Origin: Sediminibacillus massiliensis
GTDB lineage: Bacteria; Bacillota; Bacilli; Bacillales; Amphibacillaceae
Length of the DNA stretch: 64,000 nt
Direction of reading: 5' to 3'
Assembly (NCBI RefSeq): GCF_900156915.1
Contig: NZ_LT732535.1
Location: forward strand, 389,120-453,119
In this document: positions 8,335 through 16,850 of the stretch, piece by piece
Layout of the letters: each line of letters starts with the position of its first letter
Numbering within the stretch: position 1 is the first letter of the stretch
The notes under the pieces: model-generated
Databases searched by the model: none
Seen by the model: only the letters and a program-made list of their open reading frames with translations
What the model was told of the DNA's origin: nothing
Program-made: the position numbers and the translations under genes

Positions 8335-9156
8335 ATGGACGTGAAAAAAATAAAAGAATCTGCGGATTATATTAGTGGTAGAGTGAACAATATAGAACCA
8401 ACAATAGGACTTATCCTTGGTTCTGGCTTGGGTGTACTTGCTGATGAAATCGAGAACCCCATCGCTATATCGTATAAAGATATTCCCCATTTTCCTGAAT
8501 CCACAGTAGCGGGACACAAAGGCCAGCTTGTAGCAGGGGAATTGGAGGGACAGACAGTTGTCGCCATGCAGGGACGGTTCCATTACTATGAGGGATATAC
8601 CTTGGAACAAGTCACCTTTCCGGTCAGAGTGATGAAGCAACTTGGCATCGAACAACTCTTTGTCACCAATGCTGCAGGAGGAATCAATGAAAGCTTTGAA
8701 CCGGGAAATCTTATGCTGATTACAGACCACATAAACAATCTGGGTGACAATCCATTAATCGGTCCTAATGACGAAGAGCTCGGTCCAAGATTCCCGGATA
8801 TGTCGACTGCATACGACAAAACGCTTATCGATCACGCCAAACAAAGCGCTGAAAGGCTGAATTTGGATGTCAAGCAAGGCGTCTATGTAGCTAACAGTGG
8901 ACCCGTTTATGAAACCGGGGCAGAAGTCCGGATGCTCAGGGTGCTTGGAGGGGACGCAGTCGGCATGTCCACCGTACCTGAAGTTATCGTTGCAAGACAC
9001 ATGGGAATACGGGTTCTCGGCATTTCCTGCATTTCCAATATGGCGGCAGGAATATTAGATCAACCGCTTTCCCATGACGAAGTGATCGAAACAACCGAAA
9101 AGGTCCGTGGAGATTTTCTCTCATTTGTGAAAGAAATTATCAGGACGCTACCTTAA
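8335..9156 (+). CDS. pupG: Purine-nucleoside phosphorylase (trimeric type)
   Basis: Cleaves guanosine, inosine and their deoxy forms with phosphate, giving the base and (deoxy)ribose 1-phosphate. At 273 residues it is the trimeric, PupG-like class rather than hexameric DeoD. Motifs include [12 protein letters not shown] (phosphate loop), [18 protein letters not shown] and the base-binding MSTVPEV. The ATG at 8335 is chosen because AGGGGGA lies eight bases before it; an ATG 24 bases upstream lies inside the deoB end. Close spacing on both sides places it in the deoB-pdp operon. Confidence 0.94.
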   Translation: MDVKKIKESADYISGRVNNIEPTIGLILGSGLGVLADEIENPIAISYKDIPHFPESTVAGHKGQLVAGELEGQTVVAMQGRFHYYEGYTLEQVTFPVRVMKQLGIEQLFVTNAAGGINESFEPGNLMLITDHINNLGDNPLIGPNDEELGPRFPDMSTAYDKTLIDHAKQSAERLNLDVKQGVYVANSGPVYETGAEVRMLRVLGGDAVGMSTVPEVIVARHMGIRVLGISCISNMAAGILDQPLSHDEVIETTEKVRGDFLSFVKEIIRTLP

Positions 9157-9177
9157 ACCGGAGAGGGGTTTATATCG

Positions 9178-10479
9178 ATGAGAATGGTTGACATCATTAG
9201 CAAAAAAAGAAACGGCGATGAATTAAATGAACAGGAGATAGCATTTTTTATCGATGGATATACAAAGGGAACTATTCCAGATTATCAAGTCTCGGCTTTG
9301 TTGATGGCCATCTATTTTAACGGCATGACGGAAAAAGAAACCGCAACTTTGACGCAAGCCATGGTCGATTCTGGAGAAACCATCGACCTCTCCAAGATCG
9401 AGGGCCATATCGTTGATAAACATTCTACCGGCGGTGTCGGTGACAAAATTACTTTTATAACAGGTCCACTGGTTGCTTCTGTTGGGGTACCGGTAGCCAA
9501 AATGTCCGGAAGAGGTCTTGGCCATACGGGTGGCACCTTGGATAAATTAGAATCGATAAGTGGCTTCAATATCGAGATGACAAAGGAAGAATTCATTCAG
9601 AATGTAAATACTAACAAGCTGTCTGTAGCCGGTCAAACCGGGAATCTAGCTCCCGCTGACAAAAAGTTGTATGCGTTGAGGGATGTGACAGCCACCGTTG
9701 ATTCGATTCCATTGATTGCTGGATCGATCATGAGCAAAAAACTGGCTTCCGGTGCGGCTAGTATCGTTTTGGATGTAAAGACCGGTTCGGGTGCATTCAT
9801 GAAGACTCTTGAGGAATCAAAGGAACTGGCTCGGGAAATGGTCAATATCGGGAACAACCTCGGAAGAAATACAATCGGCGTGATCAGCGACATGAGCCAG
9901 CCGCTTGGTTATGAAGTCGGCAACGCAAACGAAATCAAAGAAGCGGTCGAAGTCCTTCAAGGGAAAAAAGTAGATGACTTAAGAAGGCTCGGATTGGAAC
10001 TTGCTGCTCATATGACTGTTTTAGCCGGTGCTTTTTCCGACTATGAACAGGCCTATCATAATCTGGAAGCCAATCTTGATAATGGGAAGGCGTTCCAGGC
10101 ATTCCGGACATTCGTAAAAGCCCAGGGAGGAAATATCGAGATGATTGATGACCTTTCAAAACTCCCTAAGGCCAAGTATGATGTCGAAGTGAAAGCCGAA
10201 ACAGATGGTTATGTTTCAGAAATCGATGCAGAGGCAATCGGAATTGCGGCTATGTATCTCGGTGCTGGAAGAGCGACAAAAGATGATGAAATCGACCATT
10301 CTGTCGGTGTGACACTAATGAAGAAAATCGGTGACCCTGTCAAAGCAGGAGAGCCGCTTGTCGTCCTGCACAGCCAAACAGAAAACCCGGAAGACTCCGT
10401 GGCCAAAGTGCAGCATGCATACAATATAACAGCCGAGGAAACAGCGCCTATCGAATTAATTTATGAAGTTATAAAATAA
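9178..10479 (+). CDS. pdp: Pyrimidine-nucleoside phosphorylase
   Basis: Phosphorolyses uridine, thymidine and deoxyuridine, working alongside the purine phosphorylase upstream to supply pentose 1-phosphates to DeoB. The 433-residue protein has the thymidine/pyrimidine phosphorylase signature SGRGLGHTGGTLDKLES at about residues 108-124. The phosphate-binding KHSTGGVGDK precedes it at about 81-90. A C-terminal beta-domain carries the AGEPLVVLHS segment. It is last in the operon, followed immediately by an intrinsic terminator. GAGAGGGG lies nine bases before the ATG; a second ATG two codons in is equally close to family starts. Confidence 0.95.
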   Translation: MRMVDIISKKRNGDELNEQEIAFFIDGYTKGTIPDYQVSALLMAIYFNGMTEKETATLTQAMVDSGETIDLSKIEGHIVDKHSTGGVGDKITFITGPLVASVGVPVAKMSGRGLGHTGGTLDKLESISGFNIEMTKEEFIQNVNTNKLSVAGQTGNLAPADKKLYALRDVTATVDSIPLIAGSIMSKKLASGAASIVLDVKTGSGAFMKTLEESKELAREMVNIGNNLGRNTIGVISDMSQPLGYEVGNANEIKEAVEVLQGKKVDDLRRLGLELAAHMTVLAGAFSDYEQAYHNLEANLDNGKAFQAFRTFVKAQGGNIEMIDDLSKLPKAKYDVEVKAETDGYVSEIDAEAIGIAAMYLGAGRATKDDEIDHSVGVTLMKKIGDPVKAGEPLVVLHSQTENPEDSVAKVQHAYNITAEETAPIELIYEVIK

Positions 10480-10497
10480 CCGGCCATGCCGGTAGGG

Positions 10498-10526
10498 AAA
10501 GACCCAGGAAAACCTGGGTCTTTTTT
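10498..10526 (+). terminator. Intrinsic terminator after pdp
   Basis: GACCCAGG (10501-10508) and CCTGGGTC (10513-10520) pair around AAAA, followed by six T residues. It closes the deoB-pupG-pdp operon. A smaller CCGGC/GCCGG hairpin lies just before it at 10480-10492. Confidence 0.9.
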
Positions 10527-10556
10527 GTTATAAAAAAACTTTTCATGGAAAAAATA
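10527..10556 (+). promoter_or_regulatory. Probable sigma-F (forespore) promoter of dacF
   Basis: GGAAAAAATA at 10547-10556 fits the sigma-F -10 consensus (GGnrAnAnTw) at every fixed position. GTTATA at 10527-10532 is a near -35 with 14 bases between. It overlaps the T-tract of the preceding terminator and lies 29 bases before the dacF start. dacF is sigma-F dependent in Bacillus subtilis; the assignment here is by consensus matching only. Confidence 0.5.
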
Positions 10557-10584
10557 TGAATACTAACGTTTTGGAGGTAATGCC

Positions 10585-11781
10585 ATGAAAAGAATTCCTT
10601 TAGTGTTTCTTGTTATATTTACTTTCTTTACTGCAAGTTTAATCCAAGTGGAAGCAGAAGAAACGAATACCAAAGCAGAACAGGAACAAACACCAGATCA
10701 GCTGAACTTGGCAAAAAATTCAAAATCAGCTATCTTGCTTGAAAGAGACACGGGCAAAATACTATACGAAAAAGAAGCCCATAAACAAATGCCGCCGGCA
10801 AGTATGACTAAAATCATGACATTGACGCTCATTATGGAAGCGTTGGATGAAGGAAAAATAAGTCTTGATGAAAAGATACGGATAAGCGAATATGCTGCTT
10901 CCATGGGTGGCTCTCAAATCTTCCTGGAAGCAGGGGAAGAAATGGTCGTGCAGGACCTATTGAAAGGTGTCGCCGTTGCCTCGGGCAATGATGCCAGTGT
11001 GGCCCTTGCAGAAAGAATTGCCGGAAGTGAACAAGCTTTTGTGAAAATGATGAACAATAAAGCAAGGGAACTGGGACTTGAAAATACACGCTTCCAAAAT
11101 CCCACCGGTTTGCCTGCCGAAGGGCATTTCAGCACCGCCTACGACATGGCTGTGATGGCAAAAGAACTTTTGAAGCATGAAGAAATTACGGAGTACACAA
11201 AGATATATGATGATTATCTGCGAAAAGGAACAGATGACGAATTTTGGCTTGTAAACACTAACAAGTTAGTCAAATTCTACCCTGGTGTAGATGGATTGAA
11301 GACGGGATATACCTCTGAAGCAAAATATTGCTTGACCGCTACTGCCAAAAAAGACGATATGCGGGTTATCGCAGTGGTTCTCGGCTCTGATACAACGAAA
11401 AAGCGGAACAGCGATGTAACACAAATGCTCGACTTTGCTTTTAATCATTTCGACACAAAAAAATTGTTCGAAAGCGATCAGCCGGTATCAAAAATAAAGC
11501 TCCTTAAAGCAGATGAAGAAAATATCGATATTGTAACAGAGGAATCGATTTCGGTAGTGTACAAAAAAGGCGAGGAACTAAAAGGATATACGACAAATGT
11601 TCAAATTGATGAAAACCTTACCCTTCCTTTGAAAAAAGGCCAGCAAGTCGGCAAAATAGAAGTGATGAGAGACGGGAAGGTGTTATCAGAGACACCGCTT
11701 GTTGTCAACAAAGATATCCAAAACGCGGGATATTGGAAACTATTTAAACGAACCTTTCATGAAATGGTCAAAAAAGGATGA
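10585..11781 (+). CDS. dacF: D-alanyl-D-alanine carboxypeptidase DacF
   Basis: A penicillin-binding serine DD-carboxypeptidase (peptidase S11) that trims peptide stems, lowering cross-linking of forespore peptidoglycan. The 398-residue protein has a signal peptide at about residues 1-24. The three active-site motifs are SMTK at 73-76 (nucleophile Ser73), SGN at 133-135 and KTG near 238. A C-terminal PBP5-like beta-domain and a terminal amphipathic helix would hold it to the membrane surface. It lies directly upstream of the spoIIA operon as in Bacillus subtilis. The ATG follows TTGGAGGT. Confidence 0.95.
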   Translation: MKRIPLVFLVIFTFFTASLIQVEAEETNTKAEQEQTPDQLNLAKNSKSAILLERDTGKILYEKEAHKQMPPASMTKIMTLTLIMEALDEGKISLDEKIRISEYAASMGGSQIFLEAGEEMVVQDLLKGVAVASGNDASVALAERIAGSEQAFVKMMNNKARELGLENTRFQNPTGLPAEGHFSTAYDMAVMAKELLKHEEITEYTKIYDDYLRKGTDDEFWLVNTNKLVKFYPGVDGLKTGYTSEAKYCLTATAKKDDMRVIAVVLGSDTTKKRNSDVTQMLDFAFNHFDTKKLFESDQPVSKIKLLKADEENIDIVTEESISVVYKKGEELKGYTTNVQIDENLTLPLKKGQQVGKIEVMRDGKVLSETPLVVNKDIQNAGYWKLFKRTFHEMVKKG

Positions 11782-11886
11782 AAAACACTTTAATTTGCGG
11801 TTTAACACTTCTTTTGTCACACGGCAGGAATTGAACCGGCAAACAGAGAAATGGTTACCTACAGAAACGGCAAGGAGGAATCTGTA

Positions 11887-12237
11887 GTGAGCCTAACAGT
11901 CGACTTTACTACCAAAAAAAATGTTCTATTAGTCCGCCTCTCAGGAGAACTTGATCATCATGCTTCTGAAGAGCTGAGAAAAGAATGGAAAGAGGCCATA
12001 AGAGCTTCTGAAACAAAGCATGTCATTTTGAATCTTGGTGATTTGTCGTTTATGGACAGCTCTGGTCTGGGCGTCATACTTGGAAGGTATAAAGAGGTCA
12101 TGCAAATTGGCGGGGAAATGATTGTTTGTTCTATTTCCCCGGAGGTAAAACGGTTGTTTGACATGTCTGGGTTATTCAAGATTGTCCGTTTGGAACAAAA
12201 TGAAGAATATGCATTGCTTAGTCTGGGGGTGGCCTGA
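11887..12237 (+). CDS. spoIIAA: Anti-sigma-F factor antagonist SpoIIAA
   Basis: A 116-residue STAS-domain protein. When unphosphorylated it binds SpoIIAB and frees sigma-F in the forespore. The phosphorylated Ser58 is conserved exactly in FMDSSGLG (Asp57-Ser58). The GTG start is fixed by AGGAGG at 11873-11878, eight bases upstream, and by the length, which is normal for the family; an ATG 36 bases upstream would add residues not found in homologues. It overlaps spoIIAB by one base. In B. subtilis a sigma-H promoter drives this operon from the gap after dacF; I could not find a convincing one here. Confidence 0.96.
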   Translation: MSLTVDFTTKKNVLLVRLSGELDHHASEELRKEWKEAIRASETKHVILNLGDLSFMDSSGLGVILGRYKEVMQIGGEMIVCSISPEVKRLFDMSGLFKIVRLEQNEEYALLSLGVA

Positions 12238-12677
12238 TGAGAAATTCCATGAACTTGCAATTTTCCAGCTTAAGTTCAAATGAGTCTTTTGCCAGGGTGA
12301 CAGTTGCTTCGTTTGTTGCACAATTAGATCCTACGATGGACGAATTGACCGAATTGAAGACAGTTGTGTCGGAAGCGGTGACTAATTCGATCATCCACGG
12401 ATATAACAACGAGCCGGATCATCCCATCTATATTTCCTGTGTTCTGGAGGATGATGGCATCGAGTTGATTGTAAAGGATGAAGGCATAGGCATCTGGGAC
12501 ATTAACGAAGCTGTCCAGCCTTTGTACACTTCCAAACCGGAACTGGAAAGATCAGGAATGGGCTTCACAATTATGGAAAATTTTATGGACAAGGTGGAAG
12601 TATTTTCAACTCCTGAGGAAGGCACCACGGTTAAACTGTATAAACAACTAAAAAAAAGTAAAACCTTGTGCAACTAA
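12237..12677 (+). CDS. spoIIAB: Anti-sigma-F factor / serine kinase SpoIIAB
   Basis: A 146-residue GHKL-fold protein that holds sigma-F inactive in the pre-divisional cell and mother cell and phosphorylates SpoIIAA. ATP-binding motifs are the N-box [11 protein letters not shown], the G1 box KDEGIGI and the G2 box SGMGFTIM, in order. Length is standard. Its ATG shares a base with the spoIIAA stop codon (TGATG), the translational coupling that keeps partner amounts balanced. sigF follows ten bases later. Confidence 0.96.
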   Translation: MRNSMNLQFSSLSSNESFARVTVASFVAQLDPTMDELTELKTVVSEAVTNSIIHGYNNEPDHPIYISCVLEDDGIELIVKDEGIGIWDINEAVQPLYTSKPELERSGMGFTIMENFMDKVEVFSTPEEGTTVKLYKQLKKSKTLCN

Positions 12678-12687
12678 GGAGCTGCCT

Positions 12688-13443
12688 ATGGAAATAGAGC
12701 TGAAGAAATCTCAAAAGGATGCTCAGTTGACAGATGAAGAAGTAAAACAATTGATAAACTCCAGCCAGAACGGTGATCAATCAGCAAGAGATATGCTGGT
12801 GGAAAAGAACGTAAAACTTGTCTGGTCTGTAGTTCAGCGATTCATTAACAGAGGGTATGACCCGGACGACTTATTTCAAATCGGCTGTATCGGCTTACTG
12901 AAATCGATTGATAAGTTTGATTTGAAGTATGAGGTGAGGTTCTCTACTTACGCTGTCCCGATGATTATAGGTGAAATTCAACGGTTTATCCGCGATGATG
13001 GCAGTGTGAAGGTAAGCAGGTCACTGAAGGAAACAGGAAATAAAATCAGAAGGAAAAAAGACGAACTGACTAAAAAGCTTGGCAGAGCACCTACAGTCAA
13101 TGAAATCGCAGAAGAACTGGAACTTTCTCCTGAAGATGTCGTTCATGCTCAAGAAGCTGCTAAACTGCCGCATTCTATTCACGAAACCGTTTATGAAAAT
13201 GACGGGGACCCGATAACTCTTCTTGATCAAATAGCCGATCAGGATACAAAATGGTTTGATAAGATTGCATTGCAGGATGCTATCCGTAACTTGGAAAAGA
13301 GAGAAAGACTGATTGTTTATTTACGTTATTATAAAGATCAGACGCAAGCAGAAGTCGCAGAACGACTGGGTATTTCACAAGTGCAGGTCTCACGGTTGGA
13401 GAAGAAAATCCTCCGGTATATAAAAGACCAAATCGGTATTTAG
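12688..13443 (+). CDS. sigF: RNA polymerase sigma factor SigF
   Basis: The first forespore-specific sigma factor, 251 residues, sigma-70 family. Region 2 includes YDPDDLFQIGCIGLLKSIDKFD and the -10-reading segment RFSTYAVPMIIGEIQRFIRDD. Region 3 and a region 4 helix-turn-helix (QAEVAERLGISQVQVSRLEKKIL) follow. It is third in the spoIIA operon, kept silent by SpoIIAB until septation, and then switches on genes such as dacF upstream. A strong terminator follows the stop codon. Confidence 0.97.
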   Translation: MEIELKKSQKDAQLTDEEVKQLINSSQNGDQSARDMLVEKNVKLVWSVVQRFINRGYDPDDLFQIGCIGLLKSIDKFDLKYEVRFSTYAVPMIIGEIQRFIRDDGSVKVSRSLKETGNKIRRKKDELTKKLGRAPTVNEIAEELELSPEDVVHAQEAAKLPHSIHETVYENDGDPITLLDQIADQDTKWFDKIALQDAIRNLEKRERLIVYLRYYKDQTQAEVAERLGISQVQVSRLEKKILRYIKDQIGI

Positions 13444-13446
13444 AAA

Positions 13447-13484
13447 AGAGCGGCCTTTGGAACATTTCAAGGGCCGCTTTTTTG
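13447..13484 (+). terminator. Intrinsic terminator after sigF
   Basis: AGCGGCC (13449-13455) pairs with GGCCGCT (13472-13478) around a 16-base loop that contains some further TTTGG/CAAG pairing. TTTTTT follows. It separates the spoIIA operon from the spoVA operon. Confidence 0.85.
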
Positions 13485-13500
13485 CGTGCTTAACGTTTAT

Positions 13501-13530
13501 GCATGTTTCTCGGGCAGCTGACCCATAATA
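13501..13530 (+). promoter_or_regulatory. Sigma-G promoter of the spoVA operon
   Basis: GCATG (13501-13505, consensus GnATR) and CATAATA (13524-13530, consensus CATWMTA) are 18 bases apart. Both elements match the sigma-G consensus fully and end 29 bases before the spoVAA start codon. Late forespore expression agrees with the known control of spoVA in Bacillus subtilis. Confidence 0.75.
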
Positions 13531-13559
13531 AAAGCAACCAGAAAGAAAGGAGACACATC

Positions 13560-14183
13560 ATGAAAGGCATTGTTTATTTACGGTTGAAGAAAAAACTTGT
13601 TGTGAAGCCAAACGCATCTCTCCGTCTCAAGGATATCGCTTTTTTGTCTGGAAATGATGATGTCAAACATCTCCTGGAAAAGGTATTTATTTATAAGGTA
13701 ACCCCGTCTGATGACAATGTGTCCATCATCGATGTATTTCATGTAATAGAGCGCCTGAATAATTTATACCCTGAAATTGAACTTCAAACCATCGGGCCTA
13801 CTCAGATAATCTTGAACATACAAACTGCAAGAAAAAAAAATCCCATAATGATGGTCATTGTCATTTGGCTTTTACTATTTGTCGGCGCCGCAATGGCGAT
13901 AATGAATTTTCATTACGATGTCAGTATGCAGGCAGTGCAGCAAAAACTGTATTATCTTTTGACAGGTAGATCGAGTGAGTATCCACTTTGGATCCAAATT
14001 CCTTATTCTCTTGGTTTGGGAATCGGAATGATTCTCTTCTTCAACCATCTCTTCAAGAAACGATTTAATGAAGAGCCCAGTCCATTAGAAGTAGAGATGT
14101 TCAAATACCAGCAAGACCTTGATAGCTATGTAACTTATCATGAAAATGAGTTGAACAGCAAAAATGATTCTGATACTAATTGA
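13560..14183 (+). CDS. spoVAA: Stage V sporulation protein AA
   Basis: First gene of the spoVA operon, whose products move Ca-dipicolinic acid into the forespore and release it at germination. The 207-residue protein has a soluble N-terminal part and two membrane segments (about residues 100-120 and 145-165), followed by an acidic tail. The ATG at 13560 follows GAAAGGAG and gives the family N-terminus MKGIVYLRLKKK; an upstream ATG at 13503 lies inside the sigma-G promoter. It overlaps spoVAB by 20 bases. Confidence 0.92.
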   Translation: MKGIVYLRLKKKLVVKPNASLRLKDIAFLSGNDDVKHLLEKVFIYKVTPSDDNVSIIDVFHVIERLNNLYPEIELQTIGPTQIILNIQTARKKNPIMMVIVIWLLLFVGAAMAIMNFHYDVSMQAVQQKLYYLLTGRSSEYPLWIQIPYSLGLGIGMILFFNHLFKKRFNEEPSPLEVEMFKYQQDLDSYVTYHENELNSKNDSDTN

Positions 14184-14580
14184 AGTATTTATCGGATTTG
14201 CAGCAGGTCTGACTGTCGGGGCTGGATTTGTGGCTTTCCTGACAGTATTGGGAATAATACCCAGGCTTATTCAATTAAGTAAGACTAGTAAATATGTCAA
14301 AAGTTATGAAGCGGCAGTTATATTGGGAGCCATGTTTGGAGTCTATCTATCCTTTGTGGGAGTGCCATTGAATGTATCTATTCCTGTAACAATAGTCTGG
14401 GGGTTGCTGCACGGCGTGTTCGTCGGTATGCTTGCGGCTGCGTTGACAGAAGTTCTCAATGTTTTTCCGGTACTTGCAAAACGGATCGGCATGGAGAACA
14501 GTTTATTATGGCTGTTGATGGCGCTTGTATTCGGGAAAGTTTTTGGATCGCTGTTTCAGTGGATAATTTTTGTTAAATGA
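14164..14580 (+). CDS. spoVAB: Stage V sporulation protein AB
   Basis: A 138-residue membrane protein with four hydrophobic segments and the family stretch GFVAFLTVLGIIPRLIQLSK near residues 20-39. It is needed with SpoVAA for dipicolinic acid handling in the forespore inner membrane. It starts within spoVAA, so translation is coupled. In Bacillus subtilis spoVAC, spoVAD and spoVAEb would follow. Here only 34 bases separate it from the spoVAEa homologue. Confidence 0.92.
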   Translation: MILILIEVFIGFAAGLTVGAGFVAFLTVLGIIPRLIQLSKTSKYVKSYEAAVILGAMFGVYLSFVGVPLNVSIPVTIVWGLLHGVFVGMLAAALTEVLNVFPVLAKRIGMENSLLWLLMALVFGKVFGSLFQWIIFVK

Positions 14581-14614
14581 AAAATCCAGGCAGGTATGAG
14601 AAAGGAACAAACCG

Positions 14615-15175
14615 ATGGAAGAACCGAAAAAAGTGATCGTCATCACAGATGGCGATGCTTATGCAAGAAAAACTATTGACTATTTGTCAAAACAGCTGGG
14701 CGGCACTTGTTTAGCTTATTTGTCCGACAATCCGACCCATGCATCCTCATACCAAGTAATCAAGGCAGTATTACGGGCAAAGAAAGAACCTGTCTATGTT
14801 TTGATTGATGACGCCGGGGCCACCGGAGTAGGGGCAGGGGAAAGGATTTTACTCGATATGGCTGAACATCCAGGTATCAAAATCATCGGTGCCATTGCTG
14901 TTGCGGCCCATACCAAAAATGCCGAGTGGTCACGATTCACGTTCGCCATCGACCAAGATGGAGAGTTAATACCAAACGGGATCAGCAAGGAAGGTATTCC
15001 TATACCTGAGGTAGGAAGGATAAATGGTGATACTGTTTATGTATTGGACCAACTAGACCTTCCCTTGATAATAGCAATCGGAGATATCGGAAAGATGCAG
15101 GGAAAAGATGACATAGCAATCGGCTCGCCCATAACCAGAAAAGCAATCGAAATTATTATGGAAAGAGGTGGCTGA
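14615..15175 (+). CDS. spoVAEA: Stage V sporulation protein AEa (soluble AE)
   Basis: A 186-residue soluble protein with an N-terminal alternating beta/alpha segment (KKVIVITDGD) and a glycine-rich region DDAGATGVGAGERIL that resembles a nucleotide- or phosphate-binding loop. By sequence it is the cytosolic SpoVAEa member of the spoVA operon, not the membrane SpoVAEb. It lies between spoVAB and spoVAF, two bases before the latter. The three genes that normally precede it (AC, AD, AEb) are missing from the locus. Confidence 0.85.
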   Translation: MEEPKKVIVITDGDAYARKTIDYLSKQLGGTCLAYLSDNPTHASSYQVIKAVLRAKKEPVYVLIDDAGATGVGAGERILLDMAEHPGIKIIGAIAVAAHTKNAEWSRFTFAIDQDGELIPNGISKEGIPIPEVGRINGDTVYVLDQLDLPLIIAIGDIGKMQGKDDIAIGSPITRKAIEIIMERGG

Positions 15176-15177
15176 AG

Positions 15178-16653
15178 TTGACAGAAACCAATGAAAATGC
15201 CCCGGTAAAATCGGAAATAGAAAAAAATCAAGCATACATGGAAGAACGGATAGGTGTAAAAGCTTCTTACGATGTAGGCTTCAGGGAATTGTCTATTCTT
15301 AAAAAGAAAATCCATCTCTACTACTTGACCGGACTGGTAGAAACTCCGATTATCGTTGAATTGATAAAGAAAGTTCTCGAAATTAATGATCTTCATTCCA
15401 CTTCTTCAAAAAGCAAACTGTTCCATGTAATAGAGAACCATCTAGTTCATCAGCAGGTCACCAAAATCACATCGATGGATGAAGCTGTGGACCAGATTCT
15501 GACCGGTTTAGTTGTCATTTTCGTTGAAGGTGAATCAGAAGCCTTTGTCATTGATGTGAGATCCTATCCAGGGCGTACTCCACAAGAACCCGATACTGAA
15601 AAAGTAGTCAGAGGATCGAGAGACGGCTTCACGGAAAATATTGTCGAAAATACGGCGCTTGCCCGCCGAAGAATCAGGGACGAACGGCTAAGACATGAAA
15701 TGTTGAAGGTTGGCGAAAGGTCAAAAACAGATATTTGTATTTCCTATTTGAAGGATGTAGCAGACCCTGGACTTGTCAAACTGATTAAAAACGAGCTGAA
15801 GAACATTGAAGTCGACGGAATCTCGATGGCAGATAAAACAATTGAAGAATATTTGGTTCATCAAGGTATGAATCCGTTTCCTCTTGTTCGATACACCGAG
15901 CGGCCTGATGTAGCGGCTGCCCATCTTTTGGAAGGCCATGTTATTGTATTGGTCGATACATCACCAAGTGTAATTATTACGCCGACCACTTTTTTTCATC
16001 ATGTACAACATGCGGAAGAGTACAGGCAAGTACCGATCATCGGGACATTTATCCGGTGGATAAGGTTTTTAGGCATCCTGTCTTCTGTTTTTTTGCTTCC
16101 CCTATGGCTTGTATTCGTCCTGGAACCCAATCTGCTACCGGAAAACCTGGATTTTATCGGGCCTAATGACGAAGGTAACATTCCAGTTGTTTTGCAACTG
16201 ATCATCGCCGACATCGGTATTGAATTTTTGAGGATGGCTGCCATTCATACGCCGACCCCTCTTTCTACAGCAATGGGTTTGATTGCTGCTGTTTTAATTG
16301 GCCAAATTGCCATAGATGTAGGACTATTCACGGCAGAAGTCATATTGTATGTGTCAATATGTGCAATTGGATCTTTTGCTACACCGAGTTATGAATTAAG
16401 TGTTGCCAATAAATTGTCCAGGGTCATTTTGCTTGTCATTACAGCAATGTTCGGAGTTAATGGTTTGGTTATTGGTTTCACCTTGTACTTGTTGTTGCTC
16501 GCAAGTACCAAATCATTAAATACACCATATTTATGGCCTTTTATTCCTTTCAATGCCAACGCATTGATGCAGATCATTTTCCGCGTTTCCGTGCCGATCA
16601 CGAAAAAAAGACCGAGTATTGTCCATCCTCGTAACAGCTACAGGCAGCCTTAA
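15178..16653 (+). CDS. spoVAF: Spore germination protein SpoVAF (GerA family)
   Basis: A 491-residue GerA-type A subunit. A soluble N-terminal domain of about 290 residues is followed by a membrane domain with about five segments (from about residue 295 to 445) and a basic C-terminal tail. The diagnostic GerA stretches RSYPGRTPQEPDTEKVVRGSRDGF and PFPLVRYTERPD are present. It is thought to associate with other spoVA and germinant-receptor proteins in the inner spore membrane. The TTG start lies two bases after spoVAEa behind AAAGAGGTGG. lysA follows, as in Bacillus subtilis. Confidence 0.92.
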   Translation: MTETNENAPVKSEIEKNQAYMEERIGVKASYDVGFRELSILKKKIHLYYLTGLVETPIIVELIKKVLEINDLHSTSSKSKLFHVIENHLVHQQVTKITSMDEAVDQILTGLVVIFVEGESEAFVIDVRSYPGRTPQEPDTEKVVRGSRDGFTENIVENTALARRRIRDERLRHEMLKVGERSKTDICISYLKDVADPGLVKLIKNELKNIEVDGISMADKTIEEYLVHQGMNPFPLVRYTERPDVAAAHLLEGHVIVLVDTSPSVIITPTTFFHHVQHAEEYRQVPIIGTFIRWIRFLGILSSVFLLPLWLVFVLEPNLLPENLDFIGPNDEGNIPVVLQLIIADIGIEFLRMAAIHTPTPLSTAMGLIAAVLIGQIAIDVGLFTAEVILYVSICAIGSFATPSYELSVANKLSRVILLVITAMFGVNGLVIGFTLYLLLLASTKSLNTPYLWPFIPFNANALMQIIFRVSVPITKKRPSIVHPRNSYRQP

Positions 16654-16751
16654 CTAAATATTGAACCTTTTACACTATTGTGGTAAATTTGTTTTATGTA
16701 TTCATGAGAGGGAATCAATTTTACCTTGTTTAAATAATATAAAGGTTTATC

Positions 16752-16814
16752 AAAAGTCCCTTTATCGCTTTTATTAGGAGTTCTCCATGAACTGTTGGTG
16801 ATAAGGGACTTTTT
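16752..16814 (+). terminator. Long-arm hairpin with T-tract before lysA
   Basis: AAAAGTCCCTTTATC (16752-16766) pairs with GATAAGGGACTTTTT (16800-16814) with a single bulged base, giving about 14 pairs and ending in T residues. The 33-base loop contains a smaller AGTTC/GAACT hairpin. It may terminate the spoVA operon, or act as an attenuator of lysA, whose start is 36 bases downstream. I see no L-box or T-box core sequence around it. Confidence 0.65.
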
Positions 16815-16850
16815 ATGCAAATGCGTGAAACAGGATGGAGGTGTCGACGC

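Noticed and set aside
11782-11886. Sigma-H promoter for spoIIAA
   Set aside because: An AAAGGATGA near 11773 resembles a -35, but no GAAT-type -10 lies at the right distance, so I did not annotate it.
16654-16850. Lysine riboswitch (L-box) before lysA
   Set aside because: The gap is only about 200 bases and shows none of the conserved L-box core sequences; only a long hairpin is seen.
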